Origin: Brenneria roseae subsp. roseae
GTDB taxonomy: Bacteria; Pseudomonadota; Gammaproteobacteria; Enterobacterales; Enterobacteriaceae
Length of the DNA stretch: 64,000 bases
Direction: 5' to 3'
Assembly: GCF_003115845.1 (NCBI RefSeq)
Contig: NZ_KZ819029.1
Span: forward strand, 130,952-194,951
A program made the position numbers and the translations under genes. Below are positions 19,752 to 28,771 of the stretch, piece by piece; position 1 is the stretch's first letter; each line of letters begins with the position of its first letter. The notes under the pieces were generated by a model, which saw only the letters and a list, made by a program, of their open reading frames with translations, made no database searches and had not been told where the DNA came from.

Positions 19752-21002
19752 ATGGCATCAAGTCCCCTGCCAACCCCTGATTACAGCCGCAACATGCGGC
19801 TTATTGGACACAGCGATCAGGGAGGCAGACCCGATGGCGTACAGGTCATGGTTCATCGCGGCTATGCGTACATCGGACATATGGTTTCACAAGGGGTATC
19901 GATTGTAGACGTGCGCGACCCCAAAAATCCGCAGCCTGCGGGGTATATCGCCGCACCCCCCGGAACCTGGAGCATACACCTGCAGACGCACGACGACCTG
20001 CTGTTGGTCGTCAATGCCAGAGACCTGTTTGCCGATGCCAGCTTTGCCGAAGAAAAAGTGTATTACACCCGCTCCGTCGCAGAGACGGTAAGTACCAGAC
20101 AGCAGAACAGAAGCTGGAGCGCGGGACTGCGCATTTTTGATATTTCCACGCCAGACCGGCCGCGTGAAATCAGCTTTCTGTCTCTGGATGGGATTGGCAT
20201 TCACCGCATCTGGTATGTCGGCGGACGCTGGGCCTACGTTTCTGCCCTGCTGGATGGCTACAGCGATTATATTTTCCTGACCATTGATCTGGCCGATCCG
20301 CAGCGTCCGCAGGTGGCCGGACGTTATTGGCTACCCGGCATGCACACCGCCGGCGGGGAAGTCGCCAACTGGCCGGAAGGAAAACGCTACGCGCTGCATC
20401 ATGCCATTATCAGCGGCGATACGGCCTACGGAAGCTGGCGCGATGGCGGGCTGACGTTGCTGGATGTCAGCGATCGCAGCCAGCCCCGGCTGATTAGTCA
20501 TCGGAACTGGAGTCCGCCTTTTGGTGGGGGAACCCATACGGCGCTGCCGCTTCCTGACCGCAACCTGCTCATCGTTCTGGATGAAGCGGTGCTGGATAAC
20601 CAGGAAGACGGGGAAAAACTGATCTGGGTCTTTGATATTCGCGACCCGGGCAATCCCGTGAGTATTTCAACGTTCCCGCAGCCCGATGAAATCGATTATG
20701 TGAAGAAAGGCGCGCATTTCGGCCCACACAATCTGCACGAAAATCGCCCCGGCAGCTTTATCAGCTCATCGTTGATTTTCGCCACCTACCAGAACGCCGG
20801 TGTCCGGGTTTATGACATCAGTAATCCCTATCAGCCGAAAGAGACCGGCGCGCTGGTGCCTGCCGCCCCGCAGAAAATGGTGGACAAACGTCCCGGCAGA
20901 CCACGGGTGATTCAATCCTGTGATGTTTTTGTCGATGCGCAAGGTCTTGTCTACAGCACCGATTACAACGCAGGCCTGTCGATCATTGAGTATCGCGGTT
21001 AA
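19752..21002 (+). CDS. LVIVD-repeat beta-propeller protein
   Basis: The 416 residues contain seven repeats of the LVIVD type (Pfam LVIVD family), each pairing a short YAYIG- or LIFATYQ-like strand with a GVSIVDVRDPKNP-like strand; other copies read GLRIFDISTPDRP, GLTLLDVSDRSQP, LIWVFDIRDPGNP and GVRVYDISNPYQP. Seven repeats suggest one complete seven-bladed propeller. There is no signal peptide or membrane segment, so it looks cytoplasmic, although its operon partner is periplasmic. An AGGAG site precedes the ATG at 19752. Biochemical function is not known; His-rich loops (HTAGGE, HHAII, GPHNLHE) might hold a metal. Confidence 0.82.
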   Translation: MASSPLPTPDYSRNMRLIGHSDQGGRPDGVQVMVHRGYAYIGHMVSQGVSIVDVRDPKNPQPAGYIAAPPGTWSIHLQTHDDLLLVVNARDLFADASFAEEKVYYTRSVAETVSTRQQNRSWSAGLRIFDISTPDRPREISFLSLDGIGIHRIWYVGGRWAYVSALLDGYSDYIFLTIDLADPQRPQVAGRYWLPGMHTAGGEVANWPEGKRYALHHAIISGDTAYGSWRDGGLTLLDVSDRSQPRLISHRNWSPPFGGGTHTALPLPDRNLLIVLDEAVLDNQEDGEKLIWVFDIRDPGNPVSISTFPQPDEIDYVKKGAHFGPHNLHENRPGSFISSSLIFATYQNAGVRVYDISNPYQPKETGALVPAAPQKMVDKRPGRPRVIQSCDVFVDAQGLVYSTDYNAGLSIIEYRG

Positions 21003-21011
21003 AACACACCT

Positions 21012-21040
21012 TCAACCCCGCCCCCGTGGCGGGGTTGAAA
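21012..21040. terminator. Hairpin between convergent LVIVD gene and pgl
   Basis: Perfect 12-bp stem TTCAACCCCGCC / GGCGGGGTTGAA with a five-base loop. It sits between two convergent genes and could end both transcripts, though long T tracts are missing. Confidence 0.65.
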
Positions 21041-21048
21041 CTGACCGC

Positions 21049-22047
21049 TTAATCCAGCGCCAAAACACTCACCCACATCGGCCCTTGTCCAACGGCATAA
21101 CGCGCCAACGGTTGCAGCGCGCCTTTGTCGCCATCAATACGATACACTTCGATGTGCTGTGATTTCTGTCCGGCAGAAATCAAGAACTCGCCGGTGTGAT
21201 CGATATTGAAACCGCGCGGCTGCGTTTCCGTTGGCTGATGCCCCGTCAAAGACAGCGTGCCGCCATCTTCGGATACCTGGAAAATACTCAGCAGGCTGGC
21301 GGTGCGATCGCTGATATACAGGAAACGACCATCGGGCGTGATGTGAATATCCGCCGCCCAGCGCGTATCGGAAAAACCGGCAGGCATCGCGTCCAGCGTC
21401 TGGACCTTCTGCAAGTGGCCGTCCGCCGCGTCGAGCTGATAAACGTCCACTGAACTGTCCAGTTCGTTGACGCAATAGGCAAAACGATGATTGGGATGGA
21501 ATGCCATATGACGCGGTCCGGCCCCTGCGACAGTCGTCATTTCTGGCTGACGATGTACGCTAAGCTCGCCGGTCGACCCCAGATCATATAAACGAATGCG
21601 ATCTTCTTTCAGGCAAGGCGCCCAGAGCACCGTATTAGTCGGGTCGATATTGGTCGAGTGGCAACCTTCCAGACCCTCCAACTGTTGGATCGGCTCACCG
21701 GCAACGCCATTCTCCCCAATGGGACTCACGCTGACGCAGGCACCGCTATAGGACGCGCTGAACAGAAAACGGCCAGCAAGATCGGTAGAAAGGTGGGTCG
21801 GGCTGCCGGGCAGCGTTGCCGCCCCTGCATCGGTCAGCAGCCCCTGACCATCAATACGGTAGCTGATGACACGGAATTCAGGACGAACCCCCACATACAG
21901 ATGGCGCTTATCAGGAGCAATTGTCATGGGCTGCACTTGTCCGGGAACATCAACAACCTGCAATAACGTCAGATTACCCTCTGCACCGAGCTGCCATACA
22001 TGGATTTGCTGACTTTCCGGGCTGGCGACATAAACCACTTGCTGCAT
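21049..22047 (-). CDS. pgl: 6-phosphogluconolactonase
   Basis: Hydrolyses 6-phosphogluconolactone in the oxidative pentose phosphate pathway. The 332-residue protein is the seven-bladed propeller type found in E. coli (YbhE, 331 residues), opening [20 protein letters not shown], with [37 protein letters not shown] and [12 protein letters not shown] conserved. Upstream of the ATG lies AGGAG. It is divergent from ybhA, as in E. coli; the two genes share a 158-base promoter region. Confidence 0.97.
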   Translation of the reverse strand: MQQVVYVASPESQQIHVWQLGAEGNLTLLQVVDVPGQVQPMTIAPDKRHLYVGVRPEFRVISYRIDGQGLLTDAGAATLPGSPTHLSTDLAGRFLFSASYSGACVSVSPIGENGVAGEPIQQLEGLEGCHSTNIDPTNTVLWAPCLKEDRIRLYDLGSTGELSVHRQPEMTTVAGAGPRHMAFHPNHRFAYCVNELDSSVDVYQLDAADGHLQKVQTLDAMPAGFSDTRWAADIHITPDGRFLYISDRTASLLSIFQVSEDGGTLSLTGHQPTETQPRGFNIDHTGEFLISAGQKSQHIEVYRIDGDKGALQPLARYAVGQGPMWVSVLALD

Positions 22048-22205
22048 CGTACTCTCCTTTATTCACGCGAAATTTACTGCTCAGTCACAGATTACATCCG
22101 TTCCTGGCTATAGCGAACCGTCGCTGTCAGTCACATTTTGCGCAACCTGATTTACGGTGTACCATCACTAATAGCGTTATTCTACCGACACCTTACGAGA
22201 CTACT

Positions 22206-23027
22206 ATGACCTATCGTGTAATTGCACTCGATCTCGACGGAACCCTTCTGGATCGACAAAAAAAAATTCTGCCGGAATCCCTCTCTGCATTAGCGTTGGC
22301 CCGCCAACAAGGTATCAAGATCGTTATCGTGACCGGACGTCATCATTCGGCCATCCATCCGTTTTATCAGACGTTGCAGCTTGATACCCCGGCGATTTGC
22401 TGTAACGGCACTTATGTCTACGATTATCTGACGGGCAAAACGTCTCACACCAATCCACTGTCTGCCACTCAGGCCAAAAACGTGCTCAGCATGCTGCAAG
22501 CGTTTGATATCCACGGTCTGATGTATGCCGATGACGCTATGTATTACCAATACCCCACCGGGCATGTGACACGCTCCCAGGCCTGGGCATCTACCTTGCC
22601 GGAATTGCAACGCCCTTCCTTTCTACAGGTTGAGGATTTGCTCCAACAAACCGATGAATCCGATTCTATCTGGAAATTTGCGACATCCCATGCCGATATT
22701 CCTGTCCTGAACGATTTCGCCGGTGCGGTGGAAAAGCAACTCGGACTTGCCTGCGAGTGGTCATGGCAGGATCAGGTCGATATCGCGCAAACTGGCAACA
22801 GCAAAGGTAAATTGCTGCAACAGTGGCTCGCGGAACAAGACATCAGCATGAAAGATGTCGTCGCTTTTGGGGATAATTTCAACGACATCAGTATGCTTGA
22901 AGGTGCCGGACTGGGCGTCGCGATGGGCAACAGCGCGGATGAAATCAAAGCCCGCGCCGATCTGGTTATCGGCGACCATGAAGAACCCGGCATAGCCGAG
23001 GTCATTCGTACCCGCATCCTGGCGTAG
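22206..23027 (+). CDS. ybhA: HAD-superfamily (Cof-type) sugar-phosphate/pyridoxal-phosphate phosphatase YbhA
   Basis: Cytosolic HAD phosphatase of the Cof/IIB subfamily; E. coli YbhA dephosphorylates pyridoxal 5'-phosphate and some sugar phosphates in vitro. The 273 residues contain motif I with the nucleophile (ALDLDGTLLD), motif II (IVTGRHHS), a Lys in the K-G segment (NSKGKLLQQWL), and motif III/IV GDNFNDISMLEGAG. A long frame extends upstream into pgl antisense, but the MTYRVIALDLDG start at 22206 fits the family. Order pgl, ybhA, modC matches E. coli. Confidence 0.95.
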   Translation: MTYRVIALDLDGTLLDRQKKILPESLSALALARQQGIKIVIVTGRHHSAIHPFYQTLQLDTPAICCNGTYVYDYLTGKTSHTNPLSATQAKNVLSMLQAFDIHGLMYADDAMYYQYPTGHVTRSQAWASTLPELQRPSFLQVEDLLQQTDESDSIWKFATSHADIPVLNDFAGAVEKQLGLACEWSWQDQVDIAQTGNSKGKLLQQWLAEQDISMKDVVAFGDNFNDISMLEGAGLGVAMGNSADEIKARADLVIGDHEEPGIAEVIRTRILA

Positions 23028-23031
23028 TCTG

Positions 23032-23139
23032 AATGGAAATCGGCTTGAAGAGGGTGATACTAAGGAATGGGTCTGGAATATCTGTAAAAAGTTGAAGGAT
23101 GTTGCGGCAAAAATTGCCGCTATCAGCCCGTCAGCTTAA
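23032..23139 (+). pseudogene. Short open segment after ybhA, possible gene tail
   Basis: Between ybhA and modC a 35-codon plus-strand frame without start codon ends in TAA; it reads EEGDTKEWVWNICKKLKDVA and then KIAAISPSA. The composition, with aromatic and charged residues, looks coding rather than random, so it may be the 3' end of a lost gene. I do not recognise it. The same bases include a perfect hairpin (GCGGCAA-AAA-TTGCCGC, 23104-23120) without a T tract. Confidence 0.25.
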
Positions 23140-23186
23140 TTTTGGCCGAGGAAACCATCGGCCACTACGTCTCACAATCGGGATTT

Positions 23187-24245
23187 TTATGTCGTAATTG
23201 AAACGCTTTTTACCTGCGCATAAAGCTGCTGTTGCGGATGCAGCGCCAAATCGTCGCGCGCCCATGGTGTAATCCTGGCCCACAGGACCTGGTTATCCAC
23301 AATCAGCTTTACCTCCACCTGCCCATCAACATCGATAAACTCAGCCACCGTGGCAGGCAGGATATTACGAATGCTGCTCACGTCTGGCGGTTGCAGCACC
23401 AGCGAAACATCGGCGGCATTGACGCGGATGCGCAGCGTAGAGCCTATCGGCACATCCACTTTCCCCACCCACAGCTGCTGTTGCCCCAACGATAAGGCCG
23501 TCATCGCGTAGCGTTCATGCTGAGCCAGCAGTCGCACGTTCAGAATGCTGCTCTGTTCATCATGCGGCAACCAGGGGCGTAGCGTGCTGCTGGCCCAAAC
23601 CTCCTCCAGCCTTCCCTGCGCTTTAACCTTGCCTTTATCCAACACCAGCACGCTATCCGCCAACCGGACAATTTCTTCCATACTGTGGGTCACATACAGG
23701 ATGGGAACATTGACTTCTTTGGCCAGTTGATCCAGATAAGGCAACAGCTCTCGTTTTCTGGGTAAATCCAGCGATGCCAACGGCTCATCCATCAGCAACA
23801 GCTCCGGCCCCGTGAGTAACGCCCGGCCAATCGCCACGCGCTGTTTCTCACCGCCGGATAACGTCATCGGGTAGCGATTCAGCAGGGATTCAATACCGAG
23901 CAGCCCGACAATATCGTCAAACTGTGATTTCATCACGCCGGACATGCCATAACATAAATTACCGCGGACGCGATAATGGGGAAACAGGCGTGCATCCTGA
24001 AAAACGTAGCCGATGTGCCGTTTTTCAGGGGGGGTGAAAATGTGCTGTTCGGTATCGACCAGTACATGATCGTTTAACACAATACGTCCTGAATCAGGCC
24101 GCGTAAGGCCAACCACCGCATTAATCAGTGAAGTTTTACCGGCGCCGGACACGCCAAAGATCGCGGTAATGCCATTCGCGGGCAGATCGGCTTTTACACT
24201 AAGGGCAAGCGCGCCAAGCTGTTGGTTAAAATCAAGTTCTAGCAT
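23187..24245 (-). CDS. modC: Molybdate ABC transporter ATP-binding protein
   Basis: ATPase that powers molybdate uptake through ModB. The 352 residues equal E. coli ModC. Walker A is GVSGAGKTS, the signature is [16 protein letters not shown], Walker B ends [12 protein letters not shown], and the switch His lies in [10 protein letters not shown]. The C-terminal part from about 290 is a Mop domain that binds molybdate and regulates transport. Its ATG overlaps the modB stop by one base (TAATG), so translation is coupled. It is the last gene of modABC. Confidence 0.97.
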   Translation of the reverse strand: MLELDFNQQLGALALSVKADLPANGITAIFGVSGAGKTSLINAVVGLTRPDSGRIVLNDHVLVDTEQHIFTPPEKRHIGYVFQDARLFPHYRVRGNLCYGMSGVMKSQFDDIVGLLGIESLLNRYPMTLSGGEKQRVAIGRALLTGPELLLMDEPLASLDLPRKRELLPYLDQLAKEVNVPILYVTHSMEEIVRLADSVLVLDKGKVKAQGRLEEVWASSTLRPWLPHDEQSSILNVRLLAQHERYAMTALSLGQQQLWVGKVDVPIGSTLRIRVNAADVSLVLQPPDVSSIRNILPATVAEFIDVDGQVEVKLIVDNQVLWARITPWARDDLALHPQQQLYAQVKSVSITT

Positions 24246-24934
24246 TATCCCCCCAACCGCTTACGACTCCAGGTCGTCAGCCACTCCGACACCAACAGCG
24301 ACATCAGTGACAACACAATCGCAATAACGCACAGCCGCGCGGCATCGGTTTCCGCACCCGGCGTCTCAATCAGCGTATACATCGCCAGCGGTATCGTCCG
24401 GGTTTCGCCAGGAATATTGGAGACAAAGGTAATCGTCGCGCCGAACTCGCCTAAAGAACGAGCGAACGCCAGCACCGTGCCAACCACAATGCCGGGAAAA
24501 GAGAGGGGTAACGTGATAGTGAAAAAAACCCGCCACGGCGAAGCGCCCAGCGTCCTTGCTGCTTGCTCGAGGTGCTTGTCCACCGCGTCCAGCGACAAAC
24601 GGATCGCCCGCACCATCAAGGGAAACGCGACAATGGCTGACGCCAATGCCGCACCACGCCAGCTAAAGCTGAAACTGAACCCAAACCAGTCATAGAGCCA
24701 CGAACCAATAACGCCGCGCCGCCCCATGCCTATCAATAGCAGGTAGCCAATCACCACGGGCGGCAACACCAACGGTAAATGGATAATACTATCCAGCAGC
24801 GATTTGCCGGGAAACCGGCAACGCACCAGGATCCACGCCGTCAGTATTCCAAAGGGTAGGCTGCATACCACCGCGACAACGGAAACTTTAAGGCTCAGCT
24901 CAACTGCCTGCCATTCATAATCGCTGAGCATCAT
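24245..24934 (-). CDS. modB: Molybdate ABC transporter permease
   Basis: Inner-membrane permease of the molybdate transporter, 229 residues (E. coli 229) with about five membrane helices. The EAA loop that docks on ModC reads [20 protein letters not shown], and [14 protein letters not shown]-like sequence follows. Its start overlaps the modA stop by one base and its stop overlaps modC, the tight packing of an operon whose subunits must be made together. Confidence 0.97.
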   Translation of the reverse strand: MMLSDYEWQAVELSLKVSVVAVVCSLPFGILTAWILVRCRFPGKSLLDSIIHLPLVLPPVVIGYLLLIGMGRRGVIGSWLYDWFGFSFSFSWRGAALASAIVAFPLMVRAIRLSLDAVDKHLEQAARTLGASPWRVFFTITLPLSFPGIVVGTVLAFARSLGEFGATITFVSNIPGETRTIPLAMYTLIETPGAETDAARLCVIAIVLSLMSLLVSEWLTTWSRKRLGG

Positions 24935-25707
24935 TACCGGGGCGTAAATCCGTAACGTTTAAATACTTCTGCCGCTTCTGGCGTTTTCAGATAGTCATAG
25001 AATCCACTAACAACCGCATTTTTATGATCTTTCACGATCGCCATTGGATACTCTACAGGCTTATGGCTGCTTTCCGGGAACATACCGATAACCTTGACCT
25101 TATCGCTAGCCACCGCATCCGAGCCATAGACGATACCCAGCGGCGCTTCTTCACGCTCAACCAGCGCCATTGCCGCACGTACGTTATTGGCCCGAGCCAT
25201 GATCGGAGAAAGTTCGTCCCATGATTTCAGATTTTGCAGCGCTTCCTTGGCATAGAGACCCGCCGGAACATGGTCGGGGTCGCCAACGGCCAGGTGGCCG
25301 CCCTTCAGCAGGCTTTTCCAATCCGTTTTTTCATCAATGGTGATGTCGTTATACTCACTGGATTTTGGTGCAATCACCACCAGTTCATTGCCTAACAGCG
25401 TATAACGGCTGTCATTTTCCATCAGATTTTTATCTTGTGCGTAGTCCATCCATTGCTGATCTGCCGAGATAAACAGATCGGCAGGCGCCCCTTGCTCGAT
25501 CTGGCGCGCCAATGTCGAAGAGGATGCGTAGGAAGCCACAATGGCAACCTGCTTATCTTTCTGGTACTGGGCGCCGATTTCCTGCAAAGCGTTGGTCAGT
25601 GAAGCCGCGGCAAATACCGTCACTTTCTCTTCCGCAGCCATTGCCGGCAATACCATCCCAGCGCTAATTGTCAGCGCGGCAAACCATTTCAACCATTGCT
25701 GTTTCAT
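24934..25707 (-). CDS. modA: Periplasmic molybdate-binding protein
   Basis: Captures molybdate or tungstate in the periplasm and delivers it to ModBC. The 257 residues carry a Sec signal ending AMA-AEEK. Oxyanion-binding segments typical of ModA are visible: VFAAASLTNALQEIG, SYASSSTLARQIEQGAPADL, GDPDHVPAG and NNVRAAMALVEREEAPLGIV. It is the first gene of modABC and lies directly behind the ModE operator at 25729-25756, so it is expected to be repressed when molybdate is plentiful. Confidence 0.97.
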   Translation of the reverse strand: MKQQWLKWFAALTISAGMVLPAMAAEEKVTVFAAASLTNALQEIGAQYQKDKQVAIVASYASSSTLARQIEQGAPADLFISADQQWMDYAQDKNLMENDSRYTLLGNELVVIAPKSSEYNDITIDEKTDWKSLLKGGHLAVGDPDHVPAGLYAKEALQNLKSWDELSPIMARANNVRAAMALVEREEAPLGIVYGSDAVASDKVKVIGMFPESSHKPVEYPMAIVKDHKNAVVSGFYDYLKTPEAAEVFKRYGFTPR

Positions 25708-25728
25708 TGCTATCTCCTGACATTTGTC

Positions 25729-25756
25729 ATCGTTATGTAAGGCATACTATAACGTG
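25729..25756. promoter_or_regulatory. ModE operator of modABC
   Basis: Left half ATCGTTATGTA, spacer AGGCAT, right half ACTATAACGTG. This is very close to the E. coli modA operator (CGTTAT...ATAACG core) and lies 22 bases upstream of the modA ATG, where bound ModE would block transcription. Confidence 0.87.
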
Positions 25757-25857
25757 GAGTTGTACAATGTCATGCAGTTTATCAGTGACATAAAGAAATC
25801 TTGGGAAGATGCGTCCGGCGTCACGCCGGACATCAAAACAGGAGGGGAAATACTCGA

Positions 25858-26016
25858 TTAATGCGGTTTTTTAGCGGTCTGCTGACTGTCAGAATGGCCG
25901 ATTCTGGAAAAAACGTTAAACACTTCACCCAAACCATAAATGGCGCCCAAAATCACAGCCATCATCACCGGCACCATGGCTACTGCAAACAGCAGGCTCG
26001 TTAACAACTCCAACAT
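25858..26016 (-). CDS. acrZ: AcrZ, small membrane partner of the AcrAB-TolC pump
   Basis: A 52-residue single-helix inner-membrane protein that binds AcrB and alters its substrate preference. The sequence starts [20 protein letters not shown] and contains the family segment [11 protein letters not shown], then a hydrophilic tail; E. coli AcrZ has 49 residues and starts MLELLKSLVFAVIMVPV. A GAGG site precedes the ATG. It sits between modA and modE as in E. coli. Confidence 0.95.
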   Translation of the reverse strand: MLELLTSLLFAVAMVPVMMAVILGAIYGLGEVFNVFSRIGHSDSQQTAKKPH

Positions 26017-26078
26017 GCTTACCTCACTTATCGCAATGTACCGCTACTTCCGTCGCTCATATAGCGCACGGTTTCACC

Positions 26079-26117
26079 GTAAACTATCATCGTCACACTG
26101 ATATACTAATAGTTTAC
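26079..26117. promoter_or_regulatory. Dyad repeat in the acrZ-modE promoter region
   Basis: Arms GTAAACTAT (26079-26087) and ATAGTTTAC (26109-26117) are exact inverted copies 21 bases apart in the shared region between divergent acrZ and modE. No T tract follows. It could be an operator for either gene; which protein would bind is unknown. Confidence 0.35.
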
Positions 26118-26219
26118 CGTAATGAAAGAAAATAATGCGGCCATTTGTGCGATTTGCCCCTGATAAAAAAAATAGCGACAATACAAATCATTAAACTCTT
26201 CATCCATTGGGCTCTCCCT

Positions 26220-27011
26220 ATGCAGGCTGAAATTCTCCTTACCTTAAAACTCCAGCAACGCTTATTTGCCGACCCGCGGCGTATCGAGCTACTGAAACAA
26301 ATTCGCCATACCGGCTCCATCAGCCAGGGCGCCAGGCTGGCGGGGATCAGCTATAAAAGCGCATGGGATGCCATTAACGAGATGAACCAGCTCGCTGAGC
26401 AAACGGTCGTGGAACGGATGACGGGCGGCAAAGGGGGCGGCGGCGCGCAGGTTACGCGCTACGGTGAGCGCCTGCTCCAGCTTTACGATTTGCTGGCTCA
26501 GATTCAACAGAAAGCGTTCGACGTGCTACAGCAAGAAGATTTGCCACTGGACAGTCTGCTGGCGGCCATTGCGCGTTTCTCACTGCAAACCAGCGCTCGA
26601 AATCAGTTTTTTGGAACCGTGCTCGCACGTGGCGATCACAACGTTCAGCAGCAGTTGGATATTTTACTCGCCGATGGCAAAACGACGGTCAGTGCTCTGG
26701 TTACCCGTCAAAGCGCCGAGCGTTTATGTCTTGATGCGGGGAAAGAAGTGCTGGTGCTGATTAAAGCGCCCTGGATAAACGTTTGTGCCGCCGACGCCCC
26801 GAAAACACCTGCCGATAACATTCTCACCGGGCAGATAAGCACCCTTGAAACAGGTACGGAGAATAGCGAAGTGCTGATCACGCTGGCGGGCGGTGAAACG
26901 CTGTGTGCCACCGTTCCAAATGATATCGTCGAAGCAGAACAACTACACCCGGGTGCCGACGTTAGCGCCTCTTTCAATGCCGATCGGGTGATTGTGGCCA
27001 CGCTCTGCTAA
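26220..27011 (+). CDS. modE: Molybdate-responsive transcription regulator ModE
   Basis: Dimeric regulator that binds molybdate, represses modABC and activates some molybdoenzyme genes. The 263 residues (E. coli 262) have an N-terminal winged helix (GSISQGARLAGISYKSAWDA, about 32-51), the conserved GGKGGGGA turn, and two C-terminal Mop domains with TSARNQFFG and LVLIKAPW segments. The start MQAEILLTLKLQQ at 26220 was chosen by family; the frame runs 25 codons further upstream without support. It is divergent from acrZ and followed by modF. Confidence 0.97.
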   Translation: MQAEILLTLKLQQRLFADPRRIELLKQIRHTGSISQGARLAGISYKSAWDAINEMNQLAEQTVVERMTGGKGGGGAQVTRYGERLLQLYDLLAQIQQKAFDVLQQEDLPLDSLLAAIARFSLQTSARNQFFGTVLARGDHNVQQQLDILLADGKTTVSALVTRQSAERLCLDAGKEVLVLIKAPWINVCAADAPKTPADNILTGQISTLETGTENSEVLITLAGGETLCATVPNDIVEAEQLHPGADVSASFNADRVIVATLC

Positions 27012-27094
27012 CGCCACAATGTGGTGACGTCAGACGCCCCCTGTTCATCTGATTCTGACTGAATGATGATTAATCTGCTGACAAAGGATAAAAA

Positions 27095-28609
27095 ATGTCG
27101 TTGTTGAAAATATCGCAAGGATTATTCCGGCTGAATGACACTCGCATGCTACGGCTGGATAACCTGACGCTCGAGCAAGATCAGTGCTGGGCATTTGTTG
27201 GGGCAAACGGCAGCGGAAAATCTTCACTGGCCCGTGCGTTATCGGGCGAGCTTCCTATACTGAGTGGCGATCGGTCATGCGATTTTCAACGGATTATCCG
27301 GCTGTCGTTTGAACAGTTGCAACAGCTGGTTTCCGAGGAGTGGCAACGCAATAACACTGACATGCTGAGCGCCGATGAAGACGACACGGGACGCACAACG
27401 GCTGAAGTTATTCAGGATAGCGTGAAAGATCGGAATCGTTGTCAGCAGCTTGCTGAACAATTTGGTATCGCCTCCCTTCTGGAGCGTCGGTTCAAGTATC
27501 TTTCCACCGGTGAAACACGCAAAACGATGCTATGTCAGGCGCTGATGCCACAGCCCGACCTGCTGATTCTGGATGAACCGTTTGACGGGCTGGATGTCGC
27601 CTCACGCAAACAGCTTGCCGAACAGCTACCGGCACTTGCCAGCCATGGTTGTATGCTGGTGCTGATCCTGAACCGGTTTGACGATATCCCCCCGTTTATT
27701 AATCATGTCGGTATTCTCGCTGATTGCACGTTAACCCGCGTGGGTGAACGCGAGGAGATCCTTTCGGAAGCGCTGATTGCCCAGTTGGCCTACAGTGAAA
27801 AACTGTCGGGAAGCGCCATCCCCGAACCGGAAGATCCGCAGAGACATACCCGGCTGCCCGCCGATCTTCCTCGCATCACGCTGCGTAATGGCGTCGTTCA
27901 GTATAACGATCGTCCCATTTTGCATGGATTGAGCTGGGAAGTGTTGCCCGGCCAGCACTGGCAGATTGTCGGTCCGAATGGCGCAGGAAAATCAACATTG
28001 CTGAGCTTGATTACCGGCGATCATCCCCAGGGCTACAGCAACGATCTCACGCTATTTGGCCGCAGACGCGGCAGCGGAGAAACCATCTGGGATATCAAAC
28101 GTCATATCGGCTATGTCAGCAGCAGCCTGCACCTGGATTACCGGGTTAGCGTCAGCGTACGCAATGTTATTTTATCGGGATTTTTCGATTCCATCGGCAT
28201 TTATCAGGCGGTCTCCGATCGTCAGCGCCAACTCACCGATCAATGGCTGGCGTTACTGGGCCTTGATGGCGCTATTGCGGATACCCCTTTCCAGGCCTTA
28301 TCCTGGGGTCAGCAGCGTCTGGCGTTAGTCGCCAGAGCGCTGGTAAAACACCCTGCCCTGTTGATTCTGGATGAACCATTGCAAGGCCTGGATCCCCTTA
28401 ACCGCCAACTGGTCCGCCGCTGGCTGGATATCTTGATCGGCGAAGGGGATACACAATTGCTATTCGTTTCTCACCATGCCGAAGATGCGCCGCAATGCAT
28501 CACACACAGACTGACATTCGTCGCCGACGGCGACATCTATCGCTATCAAATTGATAACGTTATGGATATTAGATCATCAACCTCGAGTGATAACGCTACC
28601 ACAAAATAA
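27095..28609 (+). CDS. modF: ModF, duplicated ABC-type ATP-binding protein
   Basis: Cytosolic protein with two ABC ATPase domains in one chain (504 residues; E. coli 490), encoded with modE. The first domain has Walker A GANGSGKSS, signature LSTGETRK and Walker B LLILDEPFDGLD; the second has GPNGAGKST, ALSWGQQRLALVARAL and LLILDEPLQGLD. The signature motifs differ from the LSGGQ standard. There are no membrane segments, so it is not the ModB-driving ATPase; its role in molybdenum metabolism is undefined. The C-terminus ends in a Ser/Thr-rich tail longer than in E. coli. Confidence 0.93.
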   Translation: MSLLKISQGLFRLNDTRMLRLDNLTLEQDQCWAFVGANGSGKSSLARALSGELPILSGDRSCDFQRIIRLSFEQLQQLVSEEWQRNNTDMLSADEDDTGRTTAEVIQDSVKDRNRCQQLAEQFGIASLLERRFKYLSTGETRKTMLCQALMPQPDLLILDEPFDGLDVASRKQLAEQLPALASHGCMLVLILNRFDDIPPFINHVGILADCTLTRVGEREEILSEALIAQLAYSEKLSGSAIPEPEDPQRHTRLPADLPRITLRNGVVQYNDRPILHGLSWEVLPGQHWQIVGPNGAGKSTLLSLITGDHPQGYSNDLTLFGRRRGSGETIWDIKRHIGYVSSSLHLDYRVSVSVRNVILSGFFDSIGIYQAVSDRQRQLTDQWLALLGLDGAIADTPFQALSWGQQRLALVARALVKHPALLILDEPLQGLDPLNRQLVRRWLDILIGEGDTQLLFVSHHAEDAPQCITHRLTFVADGDIYRYQIDNVMDIRSSTSSDNATTK

Positions 28610-28771
28610 ATCACGCTGTAGGAAACCGCTCTGACTAAAAATAACTTATACTCATCACTCAATCGGTTTGTTAAAAAAACTATCCATAACAAGCGTTATT
28701 TTCGCTATAGATCACCCTTTTCAGCGTGAAGCCATGCTATTTTTCGCCTAATCGCCCTAATAGAGGTCAAC

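Noticed and set aside
28620-28645. GalR-like palindrome upstream of galE
   Set aside because: Only a weak match (GTAGGAAACCGCTCTGAC) with several core mismatches; probably chance.
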